Below are positions 1 through 7,081 of a DNA stretch of 18,999 nt, in pieces. The notes below the pieces were generated by a model, which was not told the origin of the DNA, did no database searches, and saw only the letters and a list, made by a program, of their open reading frames with translations. Within the stretch, counting starts at the first letter, position 1, and every line of letters begins with the position of its first letter. The DNA is taken from contig JAISDG010000196.1 of NCBI GenBank assembly GCA_031265015.1, positions 1-18,999 on the forward strand, in the 5' to 3' direction. A program made the translations under genes and the position numbers. The DNA is from Spirochaetaceae bacterium. Its GTDB lineage: Bacteria > Spirochaetota > Spirochaetia > Treponematales > Breznakiellaceae.

Positions 1-735
1 GCCCTGCGGGACTACAATGAAAATCTGCAGGAAATGGTGCAACAGCGTACCCGGCAGGTGGTGGAGCTTCAGAATTCGATATTGAACACCGTAACGGAAA
101 TGGTTGAATTCCGGGATGACGTAACCGGAGGGCACATAGAACGGACCCAGAACTATCTGAAACTTTTGGTAGACAAACTGCTCGCCGAAAGAATTTACTG
201 GGAAGAAGTGTCGGCCTGGAATCTGGAATTCCTTATTCCGTCGGCCCAGCTTCACGATGTGGGGAAGATCGCCATCAGCGACGCGATCCTTAACAAGCCG
301 GGAAAACTCAGCCCCGAAGAATTTGAGACTATGAAGCGGCACACGTCCATCGGTGAAAACGCCATTGAACGGATCATGAAGACAAACTCGGACAACGACT
401 TTCTCTGCCACGCGAAAATTTTCGCGGGGACCCATCATGAAAAATGGGACGGTTCCGGATACCCCAGGGGGCTGAAAAATTCCATGATTCCCCTGCAGGG
501 CCGGCTTATGGCTGTCGCCGATGTCTACGACGCGCTGATCGCCGTCCGGCCCTACAAACAGCCCATGAGTCCCCCGGAAGCGGAACGGATAATCATTGAG
601 GGCCGGGAGAAGCATTTTGACCCCGTCTTGGTAGAGCTGTTCCAGGACCTGGCGGCGCAGTTTGCCCGGATCGCCGAGTACTGCAACAACGCGGCGCTGC
701 AAGACAGGGCCGAGGCCTTTCCTGTTCCGGCGTAG
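1..735 (+). CDS. HD-GYP domain phosphodiesterase, C-terminal part (5' end outside window)
   Basis: The frame is open from base 1, so the gene starts upstream; the first internal ATG (34) is not the real start. The visible part opens with a helical linker (QRTRQVVELQNSILNTV), typical of the stretch joining a receiver domain to an HD-GYP domain in two-component response regulators. The HD-GYP domain follows: an early His in GGHIERTQ, the HD metal-binding pair in LHDVGKIA (HD codons 253-258), and the HHEKWDGSGYP signature near 433-465, with the usual RLMAVADVYDAL and RPYK stretches after it. HD-GYP proteins hydrolyse cyclic di-GMP to pGpG or GMP in the cytoplasm, and all the metal-binding motifs I can see look intact, so it is probably active. 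The receiver domain is inferred from family architecture and is not in view. No terminator follows the stop. Confidence 0.93.
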   Translation, partial: ALRDYNENLQEMVQQRTRQVVELQNSILNTVTEMVEFRDDVTGGHIERTQNYLKLLVDKLLAERIYWEEVSAWNLEFLIPSAQLHDVGKIAISDAILNKPGKLSPEEFETMKRHTSIGENAIERIMKTNSDNDFLCHAKIFAGTHHEKWDGSGYPRGLKNSMIPLQGRLMAVADVYDALIAVRPYKQPMSPPEAERIIIEGREKHFDPVLVELFQDLAAQFARIAEYCNNAALQDRAEAFPVPA

Positions 736-764
736 GAAAGCGCCTAGTATCTTGTAAAGACTAA

Positions 765-896
765 ATGGCCGGATACGATGAATGGAGTGGTATTTTTACG
801 CCACAGTTTAATACCGAAAAAATGGTACAAGGTGTTATAGAACGGCTAAAACAGGAAGCCGAAATGTCAGCTAATTCAGGACCAGCCGAAGAATAA
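765..896 (+). CDS. possible 43-residue ORF or gene remnant
   Basis: ATG at 765 opens a 43-codon frame ending at TAA 894-896, starting MAGYDEWSGIFTPQFNTEKM and ending in a charged tail. An in-frame stop lies directly before the ATG. There is no Shine-Dalgarno sequence. The composition is soluble-protein-like and the middle (TEKMVQGVIERLKQEAE) could form an amphipathic helix. Its last codons fall in a 34-bp sequence repeated, diverged, at 937-970, where the frame reads MSTYSKPAGK against MSANSGPAEE here. That fits the decayed end of a duplicated small gene as well as a real gene. I do not recognise a family. Confidence 0.25.
   Translation: MAGYDEWSGIFTPQFNTEKMVQGVIERLKQEAEMSANSGPAEE
860..893 (+). 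repeat. 34-bp imperfect direct repeat, copy 1
   Basis: It begins CGAAATGTCAGCTAATTC. Aligned without gaps to 937-970 it matches at 27 of 34 positions by eye. It covers the 3' end of the small ORF at 765-896. Confidence 0.5.
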
Positions 897-936
897 GTGT
901 TTTAGACATATCGTTTTGCAGGTGCGGAGCAATACT

Positions 937-970
937 CGAAATGTCAACTTATTCGAAACCAGCCGGAAAA
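937..970 (+). repeat. 34-bp imperfect direct repeat, copy 2
   Basis: It begins CGAAATGTCAACTTATTC, 77 bp downstream of copy 1. The reading frame across both copies is related (MSTYSKPAGK against MSANSGPAEE), suggesting that both came from a short coding sequence. Confidence 0.5.
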
Positions 971-1039
971 CAGACGTTTCGCGGGTATGTTTCGCAGACA
1001 CGGGACAGGAACCACATAACCTACCCCGGCCGCCGGCAT

Positions 1040-1073
1040 AAAAATGCGGAACGCCGCGGCGGCGGCGTTCCGC
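1040..1073 (-). terminator. intrinsic terminator of the sigma/anti-sigma/caspase operon
   Basis: A perfect 12-bp stem (arms 1046-1057 and 1062-1073, GCGGAACGCCGC and its complement) closes a 4-nt loop. Read on the minus strand the hairpin is followed by A and then five T (1044-1040), the layout of a rho-independent terminator. It lies about 60 bp after the caspase stop codon. On the plus strand no T-run follows. Confidence 0.8.
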
Positions 1074-1081
1074 GAGGAGAA

Positions 1082-1126
1082 GTTCCGCCGGGACGGGAGG
1101 TTGTGGGCTCCCGCCCCCGGCGGAAC
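1082..1126. other. long nested hairpin next to the caspase stop codon
   Basis: The outer arms GTTCCGCCGGG (1082-1092) and CCCGGCGGAAC (1116-1126) are perfectly complementary. Inside them CGGGAG (1094-1099) pairs with CTCCCG (1108-1113), giving about 17 bp in total. It sits between the caspase stop (1137) and the terminator at 1040-1073, so the transcript would end in two hairpins in series. It has no T-run of its own; it may protect the 3' end or help termination. Confidence 0.6.
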
Positions 1127-1136
1127 GGAGCGCCGC

Positions 1137-3197
1137 TTAAAGGCGGACCCGGATTCCCGCCCTGGCTCCCAGAAGCAGGCTGTGACCGTCGGCAAATTCC
1201 CTGCCGATGGTAAAAAGCGGACCGCTGTTGCCGCTGTCTTCCCGGACGCGCATATAGGTCAGGGAAGGACCGGCAACGATGCTCAAACGGGATCCCAGCC
1301 TGAAACCCGCCAGGGGCGTCAGGCTCAGAAAATTCTGCTTGAATTCAAAGGTAATGGTACTGTTGAGTTCGGGGTTAAAAAAGAAATCCTTGGCCACCGG
1401 AATAATCGATCCAACGCCGTATCCAAATCCAAAGGCGGCCCGGGGGCCCGTAACGCCCGGATCATAGGAGACGCTTAAGGAGTTGTAGAATTTTTCGGTT
1501 CCTATCTTAAAAGCCAGGTTCAGGGGCATGGTCTCCGCAAAGCTGAGTTCCAGGGCCCGGTAGCCGCCCTGCCGCACAATGGAAAACATGCCGATGGACA
1601 TGCCGCTATCGACGGAATCGACATAGTTAAGCAGGCCGAACTGGAGGCCGTTCAGTTCTTTTGTCACGTTCACCAAACCGGCCTGGGCTCCACGGATTCC
1701 CCTGAAAGCCGTGTTGGCCAGTCCCAGCTGAAGCCCCCGCGCCTTTCCCCCGGCGGTATTGACCAGCCCCAACTGAACGCCGGATACGTCGCCGCTGACG
1801 GTGTTCACCAGGGACTGCTGGAAACCATCCAGAGTTCCTCTCACGGTATTGACCAGTCCCAGCTGAACGCCCCGGGGGTTTCCTCCGGCGGTATTGAGCG
1901 GTCCTGCCTGAAGGGATGTAAACGCGCCGGTATTCCAGTTAACAAGCCCAAACTGCGGAGCGCTGTGCCCGCCCCGGGCAACGTTCACAAGCCCGATAAC
2001 CGGGAGCCGGAAATCCCCGGAAACGACATTGACCACCACCAAATATACGGAAGTGTTTCCGACGGTTTTTCCTTCCACCGGTTCCGGCGCGTCTTCCAAT
2101 GCCGCATCCGGCGGCGCCTCTTCCTCCGGCCCCCGGGTCCGCGCCGGCGATTCATCGTTGACGCGGACAAAATTATGTGTCCCCAGGGGGACGCGGCCCT
2201 GATCCGGAAGGCGGAGTTCCGTCCGGTACAGGGCGTTGTTTTTCCGCAGGGTGATCCTGTAGGCCCCCGGCTCAAGGCCCAGTTCCACAGGCTTCCGGCC
2301 CGCTTTGGTAAGTTCCGCCGTTAAAAAACCGGCGCCGTCCCGGATGCTCAGGCGGCCGGTTACGTCTTCCCCGATCACAAGACCCGCGGAGGTTCCTTTA
2401 ATGTCGGTAAGGACCACGTCCCCGGAGCCGGATATTTGTATATCGTAACTGGGGTGCTGGGCGCCATGCCGGGAGGTTTCGGTCTTTGCCAGGGTTTCGT
2501 CATAGGCAAAACGGTACAGTTCGTTCAGCGTAACCCGGCCGTCGCCCACGGAATCGGCCGCGCCCCGAAGGCCGGTAACCAGGCTGTGGGTAAAGTAGGA
2601 ACCGGCGATGCTGTCCGATTCCTGGGAAGTTTCGTCCGCGGAACTGGAGGTGAGGAACGCGTATCCCTCGGCGGAAAGGGAACTGTCAAAAAGAAAGGGA
2701 CTGGTTTTCATTCCGCCCTTGGCCCGGGTAATGGCCCCGGAAGAACAGGAGTCGAGGATCACTATCCGCATATCCGCCTGAACCATATTGATCTGCTCCC
2801 GAAGCTCCCGGTACCCGTACCGTTCCCGGCCCAGGAGCAGGCCGTTTTCATCGGAGTGGCCCGAATAGTAAAATACCAGTTCGGTCCGCCGGCCGCTCCG
2901 TCCCGCGGCCGCGGCCTCTTTTCCCAGGCTTTCCAGCCGCCGCCTGATTTCCGCCGGCCCCGGTTCCACCAGAAGAACATTGTCACCGGAACCTATGCCG
3001 CCCATGGCGGCAAAGACCTGGGACACCTGGCGGGCGTCGCTCACCGCATACCGGAGCGCCGCCCTGCCCCCTCCACCGTTATTGGAACCGATAAAGAGAC
3101 CGAACCGCCGGGCCCCCTCCGCCGCGGAAAGAGCCGAAAGGGCCGTTACCGACAGCAGAACCGCAAAGGCCTTTGATTTTATTTTTCCGATACCCAT
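1137..3197 (-). CDS. secreted caspase-like (peptidase C14) protein with 15-residue surface repeats
   Basis: 686 residues. Residues 1-26 look like a signal peptide (basic start, hydrophobic core, small residues near SALSAAEG). A caspase-fold p20-like domain follows at about 31-262, with the probable catalytic His114 in YYSGHSDENG and Cys151 in VILDSCSSGA. Residues 263-345 look like a small beta domain, then comes an acidic proline-rich linker (about 350-378). Nine copies of a repeat with core GLVN follow at an almost exact 15-residue period (cores near 401, 416, 431, 446, 461, 476, 491, 506, 520), like the LA_2272-type surface repeat of spirochaetes. The end (about 545-686) is beta-rich and may be membrane-associated. 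A TAAGGAG ribosome site precedes the ATG. It is the last gene of a sigma/anti-sigma operon. Substrate is unknown: caspase-like enzymes cut after Asp, or after Arg/Lys in metacaspases. Export is inferred from the signal peptide. Confidence 0.85.
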   Translation of the reverse strand: MGIGKIKSKAFAVLLSVTALSALSAAEGARRFGLFIGSNNGGGGRAALRYAVSDARQVSQVFAAMGGIGSGDNVLLVEPGPAEIRRRLESLGKEAAAAGRSGRRTELVFYYSGHSDENGLLLGRERYGYRELREQINMVQADMRIVILDSCSSGAITRAKGGMKTSPFLFDSSLSAEGYAFLTSSSADETSQESDSIAGSYFTHSLVTGLRGAADSVGDGRVTLNELYRFAYDETLAKTETSRHGAQHPSYDIQISGSGDVVLTDIKGTSAGLVIGEDVTGRLSIRDGAGFLTAELTKAGRKPVELGLEPGAYRITLRKNNALYRTELRLPDQGRVPLGTHNFVRVNDESPARTRGPEEEAPPDAALEDAPEPVEGKTVGNTSVYLVVVNVVSGDFRLPVIGLVNVARGGHSAPQFGLVNWNTGAFTSLQAGPLNTAGGNPRGVQLGLVNTVRGTLDGFQQSLVNTVSGDVSGVQLGLVNTAGGKARGLQLGLANTAFRGIRGAQAGLVNVTKELNGLQFGLLNYVDSVDSGMSIGMFSIVRQGGYRALELSFAETMPLNLAFKIGTEKFYNSLSVSYDPGVTGPRAAFGFGYGVGSIIPVAKDFFFNPELNSTITFEFKQNFLSLTPLAGFRLGSRLSIVAGPSLTYMRVREDSGNSGPLFTIGREFADGHSLLLGARAGIRVRL
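1626..1997 (-). repeat. 45-bp tandem repeat array inside the caspase gene
   Basis: It encodes nine successive 15-residue units with core (L/F/A)GLVN. The DNA is also still repetitive: the 28-bp stretches at 1754-1781 and 1844-1871 match at 26 positions and lie exactly two periods (90 bp) apart. Such arrays can gain or lose units by slippage or recombination without shifting frame. Confidence 0.8.
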
Positions 3198-3240
3198 AGT
3201 TTTCTCCTTACTATATATAGAACGCTTAAAGGACAGCCCG

Positions 3241-4023
3241 CTATTTTTTCCGGATCACCAGCGTTTTTACATCGCAGCCCTCAAAAACCGTTTTACTTTG
3301 GGAAGCGGCGGCCGGAGGATCCGGAGCTAAGTTCCGGGCCGCCGCCAGAACCTCCGCCGTATCCAGGGGATCCGGGGACAGTACCATAAAGAACATTTCA
3401 AAGTCCGGCGCGTCGTCCAGGATGTATGCTTCGTCCAGGAAAGCCCGCCGGCCTGAGGCAAGCAGGGAACTTTGTTCCGGGCTGTAAGGGTAATGCAGGG
3501 TTACCACGGCCCTGCTGTCGATAGAAAAAATCACCCCATACCGTTCGCCGCGGGGTACGGTATACGCCAGCTGTACCGTATCCCCTTCTTTCAGCGCCGC
3601 GTTGCCCCCCAGGGGTCCGGAGGCCGTATCCCGGTTTACATAGAGGGAAAGTTCCGCCCCCGGAACCGCAGCCCCCTTGGGCCGATCCCGGTCACGCTGC
3701 CCCAGGGTTATGTAGAGAACGGGAAAGAGCAGGCAGATCAGCGCCGCCGCGGCAAGTCCCCAGACGGGACCGCGCCGGGAAAAAACGGATCCCCGCAAAA
3801 ACGTTTTGTCCCCGGCGGAATCCCCGGATGCCGGGACCGTACATAAAAGGTCTCCTCTGGCGATGCGGTTCCGCAGTTCCCGGTCCGATTCATCCAGCCG
3901 AAGAAACCGCTCCCCGGTTGAGGAATCCGCCTTCAGGGCGGCGTCAACCGCGCGCCGTTCCCGCCGGGTAACTTCGCCCAGCCGGTACCGTTCCAGCAGC
4001 AATTCGGAAATAACACCGTTCAT
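3241..4023 (-). CDS. single-TM anti-sigma-like protein
   Basis: 260 residues. The N-terminal part (1-85) is charged and helical (ELLLERYRLGEVTRRERRAV), as in the cytoplasmic sigma-binding end of many anti-sigma proteins. One transmembrane segment follows at about 86-107. The rest (108-260) would lie outside the cytoplasm; its core (LSLYVNRD, then GDTVQLAYTV, YGVIFSIDSRAVVTLHYP) resembles DUF4384-type beta domains often found with sigma factors and caspases. I see no zinc-finger HxxxCxxC motif. Its ATG overlaps the sigma stop as ATGA, so translation is probably coupled, and GGAGG lies in the sigma 3' end. By position and shape it should hold the ECF sigma factor at the membrane and release it on an envelope signal. 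The anti-sigma role rests on gene order and topology, since no classical anti-sigma domain is obvious. Confidence 0.72.
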   Translation of the reverse strand: MNGVISELLLERYRLGEVTRRERRAVDAALKADSSTGERFLRLDESDRELRNRIARGDLLCTVPASGDSAGDKTFLRGSVFSRRGPVWGLAAAALICLLFPVLYITLGQRDRDRPKGAAVPGAELSLYVNRDTASGPLGGNAALKEGDTVQLAYTVPRGERYGVIFSIDSRAVVTLHYPYSPEQSSLLASGRRAFLDEAYILDDAPDFEMFFMVLSPDPLDTAEVLAAARNLAPDPPAAASQSKTVFEGCDVKTLVIRKK

Positions 4024-4517
4024 GGATTTCCTCCATATGGATTTTCACCAAGTTTGCGCCGCGTCCGTTCTTTAAAGGCCAGGAGTCTTTTACGGACCCC
4101 GGAAACCGAAAGATCCACCGCCCCGCCGATTTCTTTCAGGGTCATCCCGTCGGCATAGTACATATAGCAGACGGTCCGGTCCAGTTCAGATTCATCCCGT
4201 AAAATCGCCTCCATCAGCAATTTCCCCTCTACCCTTTCAAAACCCCGGTCAATGAAGGGGACTTCGTCCCCGGTTTCATCAGAGTCAAGACCGTGAACCC
4301 TTCCGCGCCTGAGCCGGTTAAGGCAGACATTGGTAGCCATGGTATAGAGGAGGCTTGAAGGGAAACGACCATGAAGCCTTTTCCCCGCCGTGAGAAGATT
4401 AACAAACACATCCTGCGCCGCGTCCAGGGCTTCCTCCTCGTTTCTGAGGACAGCCCGGCAGCGGCGGATTACCATGGGTCCGTACCTTACGTACCAGCCC
4501 CGGATATCGTCTACCAT
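4020..4517 (-). CDS. ECF-type RNA polymerase sigma factor
   Basis: 165 residues, a normal length for the extracytoplasmic-function group. Region 2 is at about 10-72 (RNEEEALDAAQDVFVNLL, then SLLYTMATNVCLNRLRRGR). Region 4 is at about 108-157, with a helix-turn-helix in GMTLKEIGGAVDLSVSGVRKRL. Regions 1 and 3 are absent, as expected. It directs RNA polymerase to GGAAC-type promoters. AAGGA precedes the ATG. It is the first gene of the operon and overlaps the anti-sigma gene by 4 bp. A GGAAAC box lies upstream (complement of 4566-4571), so self-regulation is possible, but I could not find a clear matching -10. The targets are unknown; the caspase gene in the same operon is the obvious one. Confidence 0.9.
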   Translation of the reverse strand: MVDDIRGWYVRYGPMVIRRCRAVLRNEEEALDAAQDVFVNLLTAGKRLHGRFPSSLLYTMATNVCLNRLRRGRVHGLDSDETGDEVPFIDRGFERVEGKLLMEAILRDESELDRTVCYMYYADGMTLKEIGGAVDLSVSGVRKRLLAFKERTRRKLGENPYGGNP

Positions 4518-4633
4518 GACATCCTTATATGCTTATGTAACACCGGAGGAGAAGAAATTTGCACCGTTTCCGTTTTTTTTCTGTTTTCTGATTTTTTTAC
4601 GGATGTTGTTGTTGTACCCGGCAAACCTATGTA

Positions 4634-5446
4634 TTACGGGTTGTCCAGTATCCGCTCGACCGCGGCGGCCCTGCCCTGTTCGTTCAAGGTTACCGCAATG
4701 CCCTGGATAAGGGTTTCCGGTCCCGGGGCGCATTCCATACGGTAGGCTATGTGGGTCCGGGCCCGGTCCAGGCAAATCCGCGGATCCATGCCGATGACGC
4801 CGTTTTTCGCTCCGGTCATGCCCAGGTCGGTAATGTAGGCAGTACCGCCGGGAAGGATCCGCTCGTCCGCGGTTTGTACATGGGTATGGGTGCCTGCCAC
4901 CACAGAAGCCCTGCCGTCCAGGTAGTAGGCCAGGGCTTCTTTTTCCCGGGAAGATTCCGCGTGAAAGTCCACCAGGATAATTGACGGTTCCGGTTTTGTC
5001 CCGGAAGCGGGTCCCGCGGCGGCCGTTTCCCCATAGAGCCGGTCAAAGCAGCGGAAGGGGCAGTCGATGGGCCTCATCTGTTCCCGGCCCTGGAGGTTAA
5101 TCACGGTCAGAAGGACGCCGGCCTTTTCCAGCCGGAGGATGCCCCTGCCGGGCACTTCCGGGGGATAATTTGCCGGCCGCAGGACAGGCTGTCCGCTGTC
5201 CAGTACGGGCCAGAAATCGCGCTTTTCCCAGATATGGTTGCCGCCGGTTACCGCGTCGGCGCCGGCGGCCAGGATACGGTCCAGGGTTTCCCCGGTAAGG
5301 CCGAAACCGGCGGCGGCATTTTCCCCGTTCACCACGGTAAAGCCCGCGGAGTACCGCGCTATCAGGGCGGGCAGACGCCGTTCCAGAGCTTCCAGCCCCG
5401 GTTCCCCCACCACGTCCCCTATCATAAGTATCCGCAGGGTTTCCAT
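4634..5446 (-). CDS. ymdB: YmdB-family (TIGR00282) metallophosphoesterase
   Basis: 270 residues from the preferred ATG at 5446; the frame also allows an ATG at 5464 (adding MEYHGS). The shorter form fits the family, which starts just before the RILMIGDVVGEPG motif; neither start has a strong ribosome site. The metal-binding motifs of this calcineurin-like family appear in order: GDVVGEPG, VVNGENAAAG, TGGNHIWEK, LVDFHAESSREK and GTHTHVQTAD. Characterised members (Bacillus YmdB) hydrolyse 2',3'-cyclic nucleotides in the cytoplasm and affect biofilm and motility decisions, probably through RNA turnover. It follows the GerMN gene on the same strand after about 70 bp, with no terminator in between, so the two are probably cotranscribed. 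Confidence 0.9.
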   Translation of the reverse strand: METLRILMIGDVVGEPGLEALERRLPALIARYSAGFTVVNGENAAAGFGLTGETLDRILAAGADAVTGGNHIWEKRDFWPVLDSGQPVLRPANYPPEVPGRGILRLEKAGVLLTVINLQGREQMRPIDCPFRCFDRLYGETAAAGPASGTKPEPSIILVDFHAESSREKEALAYYLDGRASVVAGTHTHVQTADERILPGGTAYITDLGMTGAKNGVIGMDPRICLDRARTHIAYRMECAPGPETLIQGIAVTLNEQGRAAAVERILDNP

Positions 5447-5515
5447 AGATCCATGATATTCCATAGTGCGGGCAAAAGGCTAGATCTTCCCCTTCGCGGA
5501 AAACGCCCCCCGGAT

Positions 5516-6274
5516 CTAAAGCATATTTCTGTTTACCGGACTCCCGATCCAGATACTTTCGCCCAGATAATCAACCCGCTTTCCATCTATCAGAATCTGG
5601 ACGTCCCTGACATTGCCGAATTCCGTCGCGGTCATTACAATCTGCCTGCGCTGGCCCACATACCCCTCCACCCCGTAGGTGTTAAATAAAAAATCTTCAC
5701 TAAAGCTGATATAGGCCGTATTGCCCCTGACGGCGGCGCTTAAAATTTTTACATCCTTCGGGATCAGCGAAATAAGCCCCTGCTTTTCCTCTTCCGCGGA
5801 GGGTCCCTTTATCAGCGCTTCCAGGGCATCCTGCAGGGGACGGTCGCTGACTTTCAGCTCCCGCTTGACACCGGTCCACAGGATGGCCCCGGTATTATCG
5901 ACTTTCATCAGGTATACCGGCCGTTCCACAGTCGGTCCGGTCACAGCCGCCGGGGGCTTTTCCCCGTTTTCGGGCCGTCCGTCTCCGGGCCGCCCGCCCG
6001 CGGGCAAGCCGCCTTCCTCCGCCTGCGGAGGCCGGGACTCCGGCTCCGCGGATGCGGGCCGTTCTTCCGTTTCAGGAAGGGGTTCGTCTGTTTCCCCCGC
6101 GGATTCTTCCGTACCGGCGGCAAGGCGTTCCAAAACCCTCGTTTCCCGGAGGGTGTTCTTGATGCGTTCCAGATTAAGCATAAAGAGCACCGTTATGCCA
6201 ATAAAAAAAGCCAGCCAAAAGAGAAGCCAGCCCCCCGCTCCGGATCTTTTTTTATTTGCCACGATTTTTATCAT
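5516..6274 (-). CDS. GerMN-domain membrane-anchored protein
   Basis: 252 residues. The start at 6274 is chosen because GGAGG (complement of 6280-6284) lies 5 nt upstream; an ATG at 6298 in frame has no such site. A lysine-rich start is followed by one transmembrane segment (about 14-34), a long low-complexity Glu/Pro/Gly linker (about 45-110), and a GerMN domain (about 115-252: VYLMKVDNTGAILWTGVKREL, then LQDALEALIKGPSAEEEKQGL, GNTAYISFSEDFL and VRDVQILIDGK). GerMN domains occur in spore germination protein GerM and in many non-sporulating bacteria, where they are thought to act at the cell wall. It should sit in the inner membrane with the domain in the periplasm. It is divergent from the mla operon and probably cotranscribed with ymdB. 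The function is not established. Confidence 0.85.
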   Translation of the reverse strand: MIKIVANKKRSGAGGWLLFWLAFFIGITVLFMLNLERIKNTLRETRVLERLAAGTEESAGETDEPLPETEERPASAEPESRPPQAEEGGLPAGGRPGDGRPENGEKPPAAVTGPTVERPVYLMKVDNTGAILWTGVKRELKVSDRPLQDALEALIKGPSAEEEKQGLISLIPKDVKILSAAVRGNTAYISFSEDFLFNTYGVEGYVGQRRQIVMTATEFGNVRDVQILIDGKRVDYLGESIWIGSPVNRNML

Positions 6275-6326
6275 AATGCCCTCCGGTTCCCTCGTCAATA
6301 AGCGCTTTTACTACTATACTTGTACC
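6208..6326 (+). promoter_or_regulatory. candidate promoter of the mla operon giving a leaderless mRNA
   Basis: TATACT at 6315-6320 lies 6 nt before the mlaE ATG (6327), and TCGTCA (6292-6297) sits 17 bp upstream as a weak -35. A start site 6-7 nt after the -10 would be at or next to the A of ATG. No Shine-Dalgarno sequence lies before the ATG. The core elements are confined to about 6292-6326; the span given runs into the 5' end of the opposite gene. Confidence 0.4.
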
Positions 6327-7079
6327 ATGGAGATGGCCCGTAAGCTCGACGGCCTGGGCAGATACTTTGCCTTTCTGGGGGAACTGCTGAGGGTCTCCAC
6401 GCGGAAGCCCTTCAGATGGGCCAGGTATCTTGCCGAGATAGAGCGCCTGGGAGTTGGTTCGGTTTTTATTATCCTCCTTTCCGGCGGCGCCATGGGGATG
6501 ATCTTTGCGCTGCAGCTGGTGGGGATCCTGCAGATGTTTAACGCCGAAATAGGAACGGGGGCGGTAACCGCCGTCACCCTGGCCCGGGAACTGGCTCCGG
6601 TGATCACAACGCTGATGCTGATAGCAAAAAACGGATCCGCCATGGCGGCGGAACTGGGGACCATGCGGGTAACCGAACAGATTGACGCGCTGGAGGCCAT
6701 GTCGGTTAACGTGGTGCACTACCTGGTGCTGCCCAAGGTGCTGGCATCCCTGGTGGTGTTCCCGGTATTGACGCTCCTGGCAAACGTCATCGGCACTCTG
6801 GGATCCTACGGTATCTCCGTTTTCTTTTTTGCCATTGATCCCGCGGGTTTTCTGGATTACCTTTTTGAAATGCTGAATCCTCTGGACATTATCAGCGGCC
6901 TTATAAAGGCGGTGGTCATGGGATTTATCACCGCCACCGTCTGCTGTTTCTGCGGACTTACCGCCGGCCAGGGGGCTAAAGGCGTAGGGGACGGCGCCAA
7001 CAGGGCCGTGGTGTTGTCGTCGGTATCCATCCTGGTGGGGGACTATATTCTGGATACCATGATGATGAGGTGGTTCTAG
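6327..7079 (+). CDS. mlaE: MlaE-family lipid ABC transporter permease
   Basis: 250 residues, the usual length for MlaE. The frame is open far upstream (from 5721), but that part is antisense to the GerMN gene; the family alignment starts near MEMARKLDGLGRYFAFLGEL, so ATG 6327 is chosen (6333 is possible). An N-terminal amphipathic helix is followed by about five membrane segments. The hallmark ABC-coupling region is present (TAVTLARELAPVITTLMLIAKNGSAMAAELGTM, then VTEQIDALEAMSVN). MlaE dimers in the inner membrane, with MlaF and MlaD, move phospholipids between inner membrane and periplasm. It is the first gene of mlaEFD; mlaF starts 2 bp after its stop. The start lacks a ribosome binding site and may be leaderless. 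Confidence 0.93.
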   Translation: MEMARKLDGLGRYFAFLGELLRVSTRKPFRWARYLAEIERLGVGSVFIILLSGGAMGMIFALQLVGILQMFNAEIGTGAVTAVTLARELAPVITTLMLIAKNGSAMAAELGTMRVTEQIDALEAMSVNVVHYLVLPKVLASLVVFPVLTLLANVIGTLGSYGISVFFFAIDPAGFLDYLFEMLNPLDIISGLIKAVVMGFITATVCCFCGLTAGQGAKGVGDGANRAVVLSSVSILVGDYILDTMMMRWF

Positions 7080-7081
7080 GG

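Larger units (their letters stand above)
736..1136. other. 401-bp gene-poor stretch between convergent units
   Basis: It lies between the HD-GYP gene (plus) and the caspase gene (minus), which converge. It holds one tiny ORF at 765-896, a diverged 34-bp direct repeat (860-893 and 937-970), and two strong GC-rich hairpins (1046-1073 and 1082-1126), the first of which is a good terminator for the minus strand. I see no convincing gene in 897-1040. An ATG-initiated frame begins at 941 but runs on through the hairpins and antisense into the caspase gene. Confidence 0.6.

Noticed and set aside
4518..4633. ECF-type autoregulatory promoter before the sigma gene (GGAAAC, complement of 4566-4571)
   Set aside because: No convincing -10 (CGTC-like) at the right distance, so not listed as a site.
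6272..6298. Near-consensus promoter (TTGACG, 17 bp, TATGAT) on the minus strand over the GerMN start
   Set aside because: The -10 would overlap the ATG and the transcript would begin inside the gene after its strong ribosome site; probably a chance match.
5721..6326. Long in-frame extension upstream of mlaE
   Set aside because: It is antisense to the GerMN gene, has a Ser/Pro/Gly/Arg-rich shadow composition, and MlaE homology starts only near 6327.
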